In this document: positions 8,318-17,298 of the stretch, piece by piece
How the letters are laid out: each line of letters starts with the position of its first letter
Position numbering within the stretch: the first letter of the stretch is position 1
From: a bacterium
GTDB taxonomy: Bacteria; Auribacterota; UBA3054; JAPLST01
Length of the DNA stretch: 35,878 nucleotides
Assembly: GCA_026417575.1 (NCBI GenBank)
Contig: JAOACZ010000205.1
Coordinates: 1 to 35,878, forward strand
Direction of reading: 5' to 3'
Translations under genes and position numbers: made by a program
Notes under the pieces: generated by a model
What the model was told of the DNA's origin: nothing
What the model saw: only the letters and a program-made list of their open reading frames with translations
The model's database searches: none

Positions 8318-9412
8318 CTAGATGAAGTCGAGGCCGTAGGGGCAGAGTGGCAGAGGAAATGCAGATTGCCAGGGAAGGGGGAGCGCAGGGGCGTCTGGAG
8401 CCCCCCAGAGAGCTGCACACATTTCTGAGGGCGAGAGCACGGCGCGAACGGAACGGTCCGTAAGGGCGAGACCGTTGAGAAGTTGTTCACCGTGGAGGGG
8501 AGGGACCGCGTGGGCATTACAGTGGGGGAGAAGGGAGGCCATAGCGGACGAGAAGTCAGACCATAGCAGAGTGCCATCGAAAGGGGCAGGCCGACAAGTA
8601 ACAAGTGGGAATCGTCTAAGCTCGTAGCCGAGCGGGTGAGTGGGTGGAAGCAGTACCGAGAGCGTTCCAGTGAATGTGGAGGGGAGACACGTAGGTATTC
8701 CTTGGAAAGAAGCCGGATCGCCGTTAAATTCAGAGACGGTCGCCGTTTCGCGTACTGGTTTGAGGACGGCATAAGCGACGGGGGTACCATTGCGGCAGGC
8801 GGTGAAGGTACGGAGTCCGCATGGTTGGGCACGGATGACGGCATCCATGGTGTTGAGGGTGCGGGCGAAGCGCGGGAGCTGGTAGGAGTGGAGGCGGAAA
8901 AGGTGGGGAGCGTCAGAGGGCGCGTAAGGGCGCCATTGGAGGCTTGGGTGTGGTTGCCACTTATGCCAGGCCTCGAACGGGACGAGGTAGTGAATAAGGT
9001 AGCCGGCTGAGCACGCACCGCGGCGACGATAGAGGGCCCGGTCACCAGAGATGAAGACAACCGCGGTACGCTTCACGAGAGCTTCATTGAGAGCGGCATC
9101 AAGGAGCGCACCAGCTAAGCCGCGACCACGGTGGAGTGGATCTGTGGCCACGGCACCAATCATGGCCACGGGGAGAGAAGCATAGGGAAGTAGCAAAGTT
9201 GTGTAAAAAAGGCCGAGGATAGCGACGATGTCAGAATGATATGAGGCGACAAAGATGTTGTGGGCGTTATCGGGGCCGAGGAAGAGGGGAAACTCGGCTC
9301 CCATCGAGCTCGTCCTATCCGGTCGGAAGACGCGGTCAGCCAGATCGATGATGGCGGGGATATCTTGAGGGCGAGCGCGGCGCAGCGCGTAGGGGGAGGG
9401 GAGACCGCTCAC
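8318..9412 (-). CDS. GNAT N-acetyltransferase with long C-terminal part
   Basis: A 364-residue protein. The N-terminal 150 residues are a GNAT domain: the acetyl-CoA loop is in GAVATDPLHRGRGLAGALL (about residues 84-102), then FISGDRALYRRRGA. The remaining 200 residues are not a second obvious GNAT motif; the overall size resembles Eis-like or two-domain acetyltransferases. The GTG start overlaps the hisS stop (GTGA), and no Shine-Dalgarno is seen (CCTCCCTTC precedes it), so translation probably depends on coupling to hisS. The coding strand is C-rich. The substrate is unknown; co-location with hisS does not define it. Confidence 0.8.
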   Translation of the reverse strand: MSGLPSPYALRRARPQDIPAIIDLADRVFRPDRTSSMGAEFPLFLGPDNAHNIFVASYHSDIVAILGLFYTTLLLPYASLPVAMIGAVATDPLHRGRGLAGALLDAALNEALVKRTAVVFISGDRALYRRRGACSAGYLIHYLVPFEAWHKWQPHPSLQWRPYAPSDAPHLFRLHSYQLPRFARTLNTMDAVIRAQPCGLRTFTACRNGTPVAYAVLKPVRETATVSEFNGDPASFQGIPTCLPSTFTGTLSVLLPPTHPLGYELRRFPLVTCRPAPFDGTLLWSDFSSAMASLLPHCNAHAVPPLHGEQLLNGLALTDRSVRAVLSPSEMCAALWGAPDAPALPLPWQSAFPLPLCPYGLDFI

Positions 9413-10674
9413 GAAGGGAGGTTAGCAGACAAAATCGTTACGAGTTCATCGAGCGAGCACAAGCGTTCAGTTCCTACGCGCATATCTTTAAGCTTGAGAA
9501 GGCCGTGGTGGCGCTCGTCTTCACCTTGGATAACTGCCCAGCGTACCTTGGCGTTGTTAGCCTGACGCATTTGTGCCTTCACGGACTGAAGGTCATACCA
9601 GGTGAGTACGGAAAGACCCCGACCACGGAGTATATCGGCGAGGACAAGATTATCGCGGAGAGCCTGCTCATCGTGCGCGATCAGAGCGACGTCGGGGGCG
9701 CGCGAAGTGGGGGGAACGGACGCTTGACATAAGGCCATGACAAGGCGTTCAACACCGATTGCGAAACCGACGCCAGGGACATCTGGGCCACCCATTTCAC
9801 GAACAAGGTTATCATAACGGCCTCCGCCGCCAAGAGCATCTTGTGCGCCGAGTGCACCGTGCCGGACTTCAAAGATAGTATGGGTATAGTAATCGAGACC
9901 GCGAACGAGAGTCGGGTCTTCAGTGTAAGGAATATGGAGGGCATCGAGGGCTTGGCGGACAGCGGTGTAGTGAGCGCGAGCTGAGGAGGAGAGAGAAGAA
10001 ATTGTGCGGGGCGTGTCGGGCGAGGAGAAGATGGCTTTACAGGATGGTACTTTACAGTCAAGGACGCGGAGGATGTTGCGCTCGGCACGGCGCTGACAAT
10101 CGGGACACAGGTTGGGGAGATGTGGAGTGACGAAGGAGAGAAGGGCAGCACGGTACGCGGAGCGGCTGTCGGTGTCACCGAGGGTATTAAGAATCACGGT
10201 GGGGTTGCGCACACCGGTGGCTTCGAAGAAACGAACCATCATGGCGATAACTTCAGCGTCGGCAAGGGGGCTGGAAGTGCCAAAAAGTTCGACACCGATC
10301 TGGTGGAACTGGCGTTGCCGACCGGACTGCGGGCGCTCGTAGCGGAACATGGGGCCGGCGTAGAAGAACTTGAGAAGTTTACCGAGCGAGAAAAGTTTGT
10401 GTTCCAGGCACGCACGGACGACGGAAGCGGTGCCCTCCGGCCGGAGAGTGAGCGAGCGGCCTTTGCGGTCGGGGAAGGTATACATTTCTTTTTCGACGAT
10501 ATCGGTCGTGTCACCGATTGAGCGAACGAACAGTTCGGTATGTTCGAAGACAGGTGTGCGAATCTCAGCGTAGCCGTAACGCTGGAAGAGGGTGCGTGCG
10601 CACTGTTCGATATGCTGCCAGAGGGAGGAATCTGGTGGGAGGATATCGCTGGTACCACGAGGTGCGGAGATCAT
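9409..10674 (-). CDS. hisS: Histidyl-tRNA synthetase
   Basis: Class II aminoacyl-tRNA synthetase that charges tRNA-His; cytosolic homodimer. Length of 421 residues is normal. Motif 2 is at 107-131 (GPMFRYERPQSGRQRQFHQIG), the histidine-specific RGLDYYTHTIFE at 258-269, motif 3 at 301-311 (GVGFAIGVERL), and a C-terminal anticodon-binding domain (VALIAHDEQA to the end). The ATG overlaps the stop of the upstream secreted amidohydrolase gene by 4 bp (ATGA) and has no Shine-Dalgarno, so expression appears coupled to that gene. It overlaps the downstream GNAT gene in the same way. Identification is firm; the context is unusual for hisS. Confidence 0.96.
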   Translation of the reverse strand: MISAPRGTSDILPPDSSLWQHIEQCARTLFQRYGYAEIRTPVFEHTELFVRSIGDTTDIVEKEMYTFPDRKGRSLTLRPEGTASVVRACLEHKLFSLGKLLKFFYAGPMFRYERPQSGRQRQFHQIGVELFGTSSPLADAEVIAMMVRFFEATGVRNPTVILNTLGDTDSRSAYRAALLSFVTPHLPNLCPDCQRRAERNILRVLDCKVPSCKAIFSSPDTPRTISSLSSSARAHYTAVRQALDALHIPYTEDPTLVRGLDYYTHTIFEVRHGALGAQDALGGGGRYDNLVREMGGPDVPGVGFAIGVERLVMALCQASVPPTSRAPDVALIAHDEQALRDNLVLADILRGRGLSVLTWYDLQSVKAQMRQANNAKVRWAVIQGEDERHHGLLKLKDMRVGTERLCSLDELVTILSANLPS

Positions 10675-13600
10675 AACGTGAGGCGAGATCTAATTGTGCG
10701 ATGATAGATGTAGCAAACAACAGCAAGGGAAAGAAAGCCGCCCAGGGGCTCTGGTACGACTGTAAAGGTTACGGCAGAGACGAGTGTGGTGCGCGCGTTG
10801 CGGAAGCGGTCGAGTGTGATAAAACGAAAGAGGCAGTTGGTATTAAAGGCGACGAAATTGGGGACGAAAGAAACAATGACTTCTTTGTTCGAGGCGGGAG
10901 TATAGTTCAAGACGTTCGTCGCAATGATCTGGAAGAGCGTAGCTGGTTGGGGCTGAGGGACAATAGCAATTTGGGCGTGGATTAGGGAGCGACTATCAGT
11001 TTCGTTATCCCAGAAATCCTGACGGCGGAAGCGGAGTTCGGAGGGGATGCCTACAGTGAGCTGGGCGCCAGCGGGAGGAGCAGCGATAGGATTTTCCGCA
11101 CGGAAGGGAGGAACATGATCTGGGCCGAGCTGAAGAAGATGTAGGTCAAGGAATTGGAGTTCGTCGGGCTCGAGTTCTCCGGAAGGCGAGAGGGAAGCGT
11201 GAGCTGTGCGGAGGTTCGCGAGGACATTTGCAACGGTGTCAGTGGCATAGCTGAGGAAGGGGTGGTCAACGGCGATATTGAACATTTTTGGCATGCCGTG
11301 GATGGAGACGACTTCGCCGGTCACGCCGAGGGCTTGAAGGAGGGAAGGGTCGCCGTAGCGTGGCGTACCGTCCACGATGGTCAAGAGAATATCCTTCGGA
11401 CGAGCATGGATGAGAGAAAGGTAGGGATCGTTGGTGACAGTCCGAACAACTGCGATGCCAGCGTTATAGCCTGGGGCAAGCTTTCCGTAACGATCGGCCA
11501 ATCCGCACGCGATAGCGTTATTGACAGTAACCATGTCGATCATCTGACGCGGTGAGAAGTAGTTGCTGAAGAGGGTGGTGTTGAGGTACCACGCATAGCC
11601 AAGTTCTTCTAGGATATTGGCGGCGCCGCTCGGAGTCCAATCAGGTGAAAGGCCGACAACGACGCCGAGCCGATGAGCGAGGGCGGCGTTGGCGGTGGCT
11701 TCGTAAAGCTTCATATTAGACATGGGCGACCAAAGGAGCTTGCCACCGACGGCGGCGAGCTGAGCGAGTTCGTTCGAAGTGAGGGAAGTGCCATGAATGA
11801 TGGCGGTAGCATTGGTGAGTAAACCAAGACTTTTCCAGGTGTAGAATTGAGCGAGGGAGGTAGCATCGGGTCCCTCGCAGAGGTGGATCAGGGTGGCGTT
11901 GATAGCGCCGCCCTCAAGACGTTGCTTGAGGTTGGCTGCCGCGGCGCTATCCATGCGCCAAGGGAAGATATTAGCGTAGATCCGCGAAGGAAATTGCTCA
12001 ATGTTGTAGAGCATAACGACGGGGTGATTAATTTCGGGGCTTGTGGGTGCACTTTCGCCTTGGACAGTGACACAGCCTGCCATGAGTTCGAGCAGTTCGC
12101 CGTATTTGGAAATAGTTTTCTTTTGGCTTTCGAGGACGCGCGGATGGCCGGTGACTTGGCTGCGTTTGTTGCGCCAAGCATCGTACTCGGGGTCATATTC
12201 ACCCCATTCGTCGCGATGGCCGTAGGGAAAGTTGTTGAACATCAAAGTGGGGAACGAATTCCACGCGATATGATTGTGGACATCAAGAAGGCCGGGGAAG
12301 ATGAGACCATCGGTAGCGACAACAAGCACACCGGGAGGCGGTGCATCTGTGACAGCGACGATATCGTCATCGACAATGTGGACGTAGAAATTCGACCGTG
12401 GGCCGTCGGGGGTTATTGCAATGCCGAAGAGTGCGTAATTATTGACAGGGCGGCCGACAAAATCATCATCATTGCGGACTTGGATTTTGTACGTTGAGCC
12501 GACCTGCCAGACAACGCCGGACAAAGCGGTCAGGTAGGCACCGACGCGGGGGATGTAGCGGTAGAGAACGCGATACGGGTCGTGATTGACCAGGCACGTA
12601 CCAGAAGAATTTTGCACCTGCCATTCATTGGTGCCAAAGCGGTTGTTTGAGACAGTGAGGTTGCTAAGACAGACAAGAACGCCCTCATATTGTTCCTGAG
12701 CGACAAGGTTTGCCGGAAGCTGAAGGGCAGGCACAGTGTTGGATTTGCTAAGTAACGCAAACGAAGAGACAGAGTCAATTTCAGTAAGGTTGTAGTATTC
12801 GACGACGCGACCTGTAAGGCGAATCTGGTCGCCAATCTCTGGGCGATGGATATTGTCGAAGACGTAGATGCCGCTCCACGGGCCGCCTTGAGGATCAGAG
12901 ATGACATATCCGCGGCCGTCAACATAGGTCACGATCGCGGTAACGTCAACTAGTTCGTTAGAAAGGGGAGATACCCCCGAAGGACTGGAGGTAAACTGAA
13001 TATTTGAGACCGTAACAGGGCCGCGTGACGTGGCCCCGGAGAGCGTTAATGAATTCGTGGGATTGGATGGATCGTTACAGAGGACGAGGAAGGCAGCGGT
13101 GTGCGTGGCCCCGGTGAGAAATCCGGGGGCGTAGACAGCTTGAGCAAGCGTGGAGCTTCCAGCGGGGATGGCAACAGGCATATCGAGGAGAGAAAACACT
13201 GACGTATCTCCGGAGGTGGGCAGCACAGTGGCGATGACAAGGGTGTTTGAGAGACCACTGTTGGCAAGGACGAACGATTGAGTCGCAACGAAACCGGGGG
13301 GTATCAGGCCAAAAGTGAGGGAAGAAGGCATGACGAGGTTAGGGTCGTCAGGGGAAGTGGATTGAGCGATCTCGAGATTATCAAGAAAGAATCGTTCGTT
13401 CGCAGCCGTTGCGGCTTGAATGCGGAGTTTAGAAGCGGGCGAGCCGCCGGTGATTTCGAGGGTGTAACGCGTGAAGGAAGCGCTTAGTTGGATGTCAGGA
13501 CCGACTTGGGAAAAGGACGACCCATTAGGGGCGTGGAGGATTTGGATTTTAGTGGCGTCGGAAGCTGACCACCAGCGGGCATCGAAGGAGAGGACAGCGG

Positions 13601-13865
13601 GGCCTGCGGAGAGGTCGAGGGTCGGGGTCGTAATAACACCACGGGCCGAGCTTGATCCCAACTTAGCGGTTTGGTTGCTCGGAAATATTTTTTCGCCGGT
13701 CCACCCAGGGACTTGCGTGTAGGCGTCCAGATTGGCACTTATGTCTATCGTAAAGTCACCAACGAAGCCATCGAAATTCTCACTCAGCAGGCTCTGGGCA
13801 GCGAGTTCGAACCGCCACGCTACCCATGTGCAAAGACACAAGCAAATCCAGAAACGAAATTTCAC
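10671..13865 (-). CDS. Secreted OB-fold/amidohydrolase protein with PEP-CTERM signal
   Basis: A 1064-residue exported protein. Order: signal peptide (about 1-24); jelly-roll-like domain (25-170, NFDGF to DNLEIAQ); choice-of-anchor/ASH-like beta domain (175-280); two OB-fold-like stretches (about 283-370 and 375-470); amidohydrolase domain (about 480-885) with PGLLDVHNH giving H530 and H532, then H661, H691 and D742 (LSPDWTPSG); beta-rich tail; and a C-terminal PEP-CTERM element, VPEP at 1037-1040, hydrophobic helix, then arginines. PEP-CTERM proteins are sorted by exosortase at the envelope. GTG start with AAGGAG 5 nt upstream. It is the first gene of an overlapping chain with hisS and the GNAT gene. 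Substrate unknown; related amidohydrolases include imidazolonepropionase and chlorohydrolase types. No exosortase gene is in the window. Confidence 0.82.
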   Translation of the reverse strand: MKFRFWICLCLCTWVAWRFELAAQSLLSENFDGFVGDFTIDISANLDAYTQVPGWTGEKIFPSNQTAKLGSSSARGVITTPTLDLSAGPAVLSFDARWWSASDATKIQILHAPNGSSFSQVGPDIQLSASFTRYTLEITGGSPASKLRIQAATAANERFFLDNLEIAQSTSPDDPNLVMPSSLTFGLIPPGFVATQSFVLANSGLSNTLVIATVLPTSGDTSVFSLLDMPVAIPAGSSTLAQAVYAPGFLTGATHTAAFLVLCNDPSNPTNSLTLSGATSRGPVTVSNIQFTSSPSGVSPLSNELVDVTAIVTYVDGRGYVISDPQGGPWSGIYVFDNIHRPEIGDQIRLTGRVVEYYNLTEIDSVSSFALLSKSNTVPALQLPANLVAQEQYEGVLVCLSNLTVSNNRFGTNEWQVQNSSGTCLVNHDPYRVLYRYIPRVGAYLTALSGVVWQVGSTYKIQVRNDDDFVGRPVNNYALFGIAITPDGPRSNFYVHIVDDDIVAVTDAPPPGVLVVATDGLIFPGLLDVHNHIAWNSFPTLMFNNFPYGHRDEWGEYDPEYDAWRNKRSQVTGHPRVLESQKKTISKYGELLELMAGCVTVQGESAPTSPEINHPVVMLYNIEQFPSRIYANIFPWRMDSAAAANLKQRLEGGAINATLIHLCEGPDATSLAQFYTWKSLGLLTNATAIIHGTSLTSNELAQLAAVGGKLLWSPMSNMKLYEATANAALAHRLGVVVGLSPDWTPSGAANILEELGYAWYLNTTLFSNYFSPRQMIDMVTVNNAIACGLADRYGKLAPGYNAGIAVVRTVTNDPYLSLIHARPKDILLTIVDGTPRYGDPSLLQALGVTGEVVSIHGMPKMFNIAVDHPFLSYATDTVANVLANLRTAHASLSPSGELEPDELQFLDLHLLQLGPDHVPPFRAENPIAAPPAGAQLTVGIPSELRFRRQDFWDNETDSRSLIHAQIAIVPQPQPATLFQIIATNVLNYTPASNKEVIVSFVPNFVAFNTNCLFRFITLDRFRNARTTLVSAVTFTVVPEPLGGFLSLAVVCYIYHRTIRSRLTL

Positions 13866-14134
13866 AAGACTCCTTGCAAGTGTTACTTATTCATCGGAAG
13901 ACGCATTAGTATAGCGTATTGATGCTCAAAAAAGGAAGTACCGATTTCACTATAGCTGACTCTGTAGCTGACGCAGGTGGGATTAAAAACGGGAAGTGCT
14001 CAGCCTGCTGGTCTTGCGGAACAAAAGCACGTTTAAGAAGCCGTTACCTGCTTAGAGGGTAGGACTAGTTGTGTCATGACCGTTCGAAACCCCTGCAGTA
14101 CCTTCTCAGCCTTGTGCTTAGAGTCGAGGAAGGT
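13866..14134. other. Intergenic DNA at left skew boundary
   Basis: No gene is seen. A weak -10 (TATACT on the minus strand, 13913-13908) lies about 43 nt before the GTG of the secreted amidohydrolase, without a clear -35. The 8-mer TAGCTGAC occurs at 13953-13960 and 13965-13972. G excess on the + strand ends here and C excess begins, so this is the likely left edge of an inverted segment. Confidence 0.45.
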
Positions 14135-14154
14135 GGCAGCCATTTGTGGCCGCC
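14135..14154 (-). terminator. Hairpin directly after ZIP gene, terminator-like
   Basis: On the minus strand GGCGGCCA, loop CAAA, UGGCUGCC starts immediately after the TAG of the ZIP gene. Eight pairs form, one being G-U. No T-run follows, so it is not a classic intrinsic terminator; it may stabilise the 3' end or work with Rho. Confidence 0.4.
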
Positions 14155-14967
14155 CTATCCTAATGCTACATCTAATGTCATCATAACCGCGAAGCCTAAA
14201 AGTACTCCAGTGGTTCCTATGTCGCTATTTCCCGACAACTGGGATTCGGGAATCAACTCTTCTACCACCACGTAGATCATCGCACCCGCTGCAAATGCGA
14301 GTGCGTAAGGCAACAAGGTAGTCATAGTCATTACCGCGGTAGCCCCTACTACCCCCGCCACGGGCTCAACCACACCAGATAACTGGCCATACCAAAAGCT
14401 CTTCAGACGACTCATCCCCTCTCGCCGCAACGGTACTGCCACGGCCACTCCTTCTGGAAAATTTTGTATTCCTATCCCCAATGCCAACGCAACTGCTCCT
14501 GCTAAGGTCGCCTGCCCCAGTCCTTCTCTTACCGCTCCAAACGCAACCCCGACTGCTAACCCTTCTGGGATGTTGTGAAGGGTAATCGCCAGAACCAACA
14601 GGACAGTTCGTTTCCAATGCGTTTTAATGCCTTCTGCTTGTGTCTCCGCCAACCCAGGATGCAGGTGGGGTAACAGGCGATCTGTTATACGGAGAAATCC
14701 TCCTCCGAGGAGAAAACCAATTAGCGCCGGGGCCCAAGCGGGCCACTGTGAAGACTGCTCCGCCATGCGAATCGCGGGGGCTAACAAAGACCAGAAGCTC
14801 GCAGCAATCATAACGCCTGCGGCGAACCCCAACATTCCGTCGAGCACCTTTCGATTAATGCTCTTGAAGAAAAGCACCTGCCCCGCCCCTAGCGCTGTGA
14901 CTCCCCACGTAAACAAGGTTGCCAGCAGGGCTTGCACTACTGGATGCATACTAAGAAGCCAACTCAT
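14155..14967 (-). CDS. ZIP-family metal transporter
   Basis: A 270-residue inner-membrane protein of the ZIP (ZupT/GufA-like) family that imports divalent metals such as zinc, iron or manganese. About eight membrane segments are visible. The two metal-site helices carry [16 protein letters not shown] (about 137-152) and [15 protein letters not shown] (about 171-185), which match the HNxPEG and xNxPEG motifs. It follows the pdhC gene by 54 nt on the same strand and is probably the last gene of the pdh operon, ending in a hairpin. Metal specificity cannot be told. No Zur or Fur box is recognised. Confidence 0.88.
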   Translation of the reverse strand: MSWLLSMHPVVQALLATLFTWGVTALGAGQVLFFKSINRKVLDGMLGFAAGVMIAASFWSLLAPAIRMAEQSSQWPAWAPALIGFLLGGGFLRITDRLLPHLHPGLAETQAEGIKTHWKRTVLLVLAITLHNIPEGLAVGVAFGAVREGLGQATLAGAVALALGIGIQNFPEGVAVAVPLRREGMSRLKSFWYGQLSGVVEPVAGVVGATAVMTMTTLLPYALAFAAGAMIYVVVEELIPESQLSGNSDIGTTGVLLGFAVMMTLDVALG

Positions 14968-15021
14968 ATCTTGGTCGGATCTCCTGTTTCACGCCATAAA
15001 TCCGGCATTGGTCACCTGTTC

Positions 15022-16263
15022 CTAGAAGAGGAGCAGCACTGGCTGCTCAATCATGTCCTTTACATCACGCAGGAATGCTGCACCGACAGCACCATCTATT
15101 ACCCGATGGTCGCACGACAACGTCAAACGCATCATTGTTGCCACGCGTAGATCCCCAGACTTGTCCACAATTTGTTCTTTGCGCGCCTCTCCTACAGCCA
15201 AAATTGCTGCGCCAGGAGGATTGATAATCGCGGTAAATTCCTCAATCCCGTAAGAACCCAGATTAGTGATCGTGAATGTAGCTCCCGTGAACTCCTCGGG
15301 GGCGAGCTTTCCTGCTCGCGCACGCTCAATCAACGGTCGTAGTTCCTCCTCAATTTCCCGTATGCTTTTCTTTTCGCAATTGCGCACAACTGGAGTCAGT
15401 AACCCGTCGGAAACAGCGACTGCCAGGCCAAGATGAACGTGGCGAAACAGTCGAATTTGGTCCCCTTCCCATGAGGCGTTTACCATCGGATGTTTGCGTA
15501 AGGCCTGGGCGACGAAATACATCAAGATCGCGTTCAGCGAACATGGTCGCTCCGCTGTACGGCTATGTACTTCACGCGCTCTCAATACTGGATCCATTTC
15601 CACCCGTACTTTTAGGTAGTAGTGGGGTGCGCTATACATTGAAGCAGACAGGCGCTCTGCAATGATACGCCGCATCTGTGTGACACGGAGAAACGTATCC
15701 CCTTCGTCAGCTTTGGTCTCCGGTGTGTGCGCTTCTCGCATCGTCTTTTCACGGGCTCGGCGCACTGCTTCTACATCGCTTTTGACAATCCGACCGCCTG
15801 GTCCACTTCCTGGGACGTCTCTCAAGTCGATGCCATACTCCGACGCCAATTTCCGCGCCAACGGCGACGAGCGAATAACTCGCGTACTGATCACGTTCTC
15901 CGCAGCTTCGATCCCGGGCACCGCTGCAGCAACTTCATCGCGCTTCGCCTCCAGCACAGCATCGCTTTTTTCAGGCTGAGTAGGGCTCTTGCTGAGCTCC
16001 GCTATTATCGAGCTGATGTCCTCTCCTGCGGTCCCCACTATCCCAATCACCTCGCCCACTGCGGCCTTACCACCTGCAGGTACCAAAATTTTCAACAATG
16101 TCCCCTCAGTTGGACTTTCGTATTCCATGGTCGCTTTATCAGTCTCCACGTCGCACACCACCGTTCCAGGCCGAATCTGCGCGCCTTCTTCAACGTGCCA
16201 TTTCGCGATTGTCCCTACCTCCATCGTCGGCGATAACGCCACCATCAAGAGTTTCTCAGCCAT
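15022..16263 (-). CDS. pdhC: Dihydrolipoamide acetyltransferase, pyruvate dehydrogenase E2
   Basis: Core of the pyruvate dehydrogenase complex; moves the acetyl group from lipoamide to CoA. 413 residues from the chosen start. A lipoyl domain at 1-78 has the lipoylated lysine in VETDKATMEYE (K43), the peripheral-subunit-binding domain is at about 129-167 (SSPLARKLASEYGIDL), and the catalytic domain ends with the active-site CDHRVIDGAVG. Only one lipoyl domain is present. ATG 16263 is preferred over the in-frame GTG 6 bp upstream because GGGAGG lies 5 nt before the ATG. It follows pdhB by 24 nt. The E3 gene (lpd) is not in the window. Confidence 0.95.
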   Translation of the reverse strand: MAEKLLMVALSPTMEVGTIAKWHVEEGAQIRPGTVVCDVETDKATMEYESPTEGTLLKILVPAGGKAAVGEVIGIVGTAGEDISSIIAELSKSPTQPEKSDAVLEAKRDEVAAAVPGIEAAENVISTRVIRSSPLARKLASEYGIDLRDVPGSGPGGRIVKSDVEAVRRAREKTMREAHTPETKADEGDTFLRVTQMRRIIAERLSASMYSAPHYYLKVRVEMDPVLRAREVHSRTAERPCSLNAILMYFVAQALRKHPMVNASWEGDQIRLFRHVHLGLAVAVSDGLLTPVVRNCEKKSIREIEEELRPLIERARAGKLAPEEFTGATFTITNLGSYGIEEFTAIINPPGAAILAVGEARKEQIVDKSGDLRVATMMRLTLSCDHRVIDGAVGAAFLRDVKDMIEQPVLLLF

Positions 16264-16287
16264 AGGCACCTCCCTGCCGCTGACTCG

Positions 16288-17268
16288 TTATTCTTTGTAG
16301 AGCACCCGTCGCGCGGCGGATACAATCTTTTCCACAGACGGCTGCACCGCCAGCTCTAATGCGTGGTTGTATGGCATGGGCACATCTTCCGATGTCACGC
16401 ATTCGACGGGCGCGTCCAGTACGTCGAAACAGTTCTTCGAGACCAGCCATCCCACATAACTGGCGACGCTGCACACCGGCCAAGATTCATCCACGATCAC
16501 ACAGCGATTGGTCTTGCGCACCGATCTGTAAACCGCCTGTTCATCAAGGGGGCGCAGGGAGCGTAAATCGATTACTTCGGCCTCGACACCTTCCTCTGCT
16601 AATAACGCCGCGGCGTTTTCGACCAGCTTCATCGGCTTGCCGTACCCAATCAACGTCACATCATTACCTTCACGTCGCACGGCCGCCTGCCCGAAGGGGA
16701 TCAAGTATTCCTCTGTTGGTACCTCTCCCTGCCAACTATACATTAGCTCGGCTTCGAGGAAAATCACCGGATTGTTCCCACGAATAGCCGTTTTTAGCAG
16801 CCCTTTGGCGTCGTACGGCGTGCTAGGTGCCACAACCTGCAGCCCGGGGCAATGCACATAAAAAGTCTGGCAGGCCTGTGAATGTTGCGAACTCAGATAC
16901 TCCGCAGGCCCGTTAGGGCCACGAAACACAATCGGCAACGCGATTTGGCCACCCGACATGTGCCGCATCTTGGCCGCATTATTGATAATCTGGTCGATGG
17001 CCATAAAGGCAAAGTTAAACGTCATAAATTCGACCACTGGCCGCATACCAACCATCGCGGCACCGATGCCTATCCCCGCAAACCCCTCCTCCGTAATGGG
17101 CGTGTCACGGACTCGCTCTGGCCCGTACTTATCCAACAAGCCTTGCGTCACCTTGTACGCTCCATTGTACTCGCCCACTTCCTCTCCCATGATAAAGACA
17201 TTCTCATCCCGTGCCATTTCCTCATCCAATGCTTGCCGCACCGCCTCGCGATAACTTATCACCGGCAT
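16288..17268 (-). CDS. pdhB: Pyruvate dehydrogenase E1 component, beta subunit
   Basis: Forms the E1 heterotetramer with PdhA and decarboxylates pyruvate using thiamine diphosphate. The 326 residues match the family. Characteristic stretches: FIMGEEVGEYNGAYKVTQGL, DTPITEEGFAGIGIGAAMVGMRPVVEFM, and the C-terminal transketolase domain (EAEVIDLRSLRPLD and CVIVDESW). Subunit split into alpha and beta is the form seen in Gram-positive bacteria, mitochondria and many PVC bacteria, unlike the single-chain AceE of E. coli. It lies 30 nt after pdhA in the same operon. Confidence 0.95.
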   Translation of the reverse strand: MPVISYREAVRQALDEEMARDENVFIMGEEVGEYNGAYKVTQGLLDKYGPERVRDTPITEEGFAGIGIGAAMVGMRPVVEFMTFNFAFMAIDQIINNAAKMRHMSGGQIALPIVFRGPNGPAEYLSSQHSQACQTFYVHCPGLQVVAPSTPYDAKGLLKTAIRGNNPVIFLEAELMYSWQGEVPTEEYLIPFGQAAVRREGNDVTLIGYGKPMKLVENAAALLAEEGVEAEVIDLRSLRPLDEQAVYRSVRKTNRCVIVDESWPVCSVASYVGWLVSKNCFDVLDAPVECVTSEDVPMPYNHALELAVQPSVEKIVSAARRVLYKE

Positions 17269-17298
17269 AGTTTATTGCGCTCCCCTTCTGTGCTCTGA

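Noticed and set aside
14080-14100. GTTCGAA stretch resembling a tRNA T-loop
   Set aside because: The flanks do not form a 5-bp T stem on either strand and no acceptor or anticodon stem is present.
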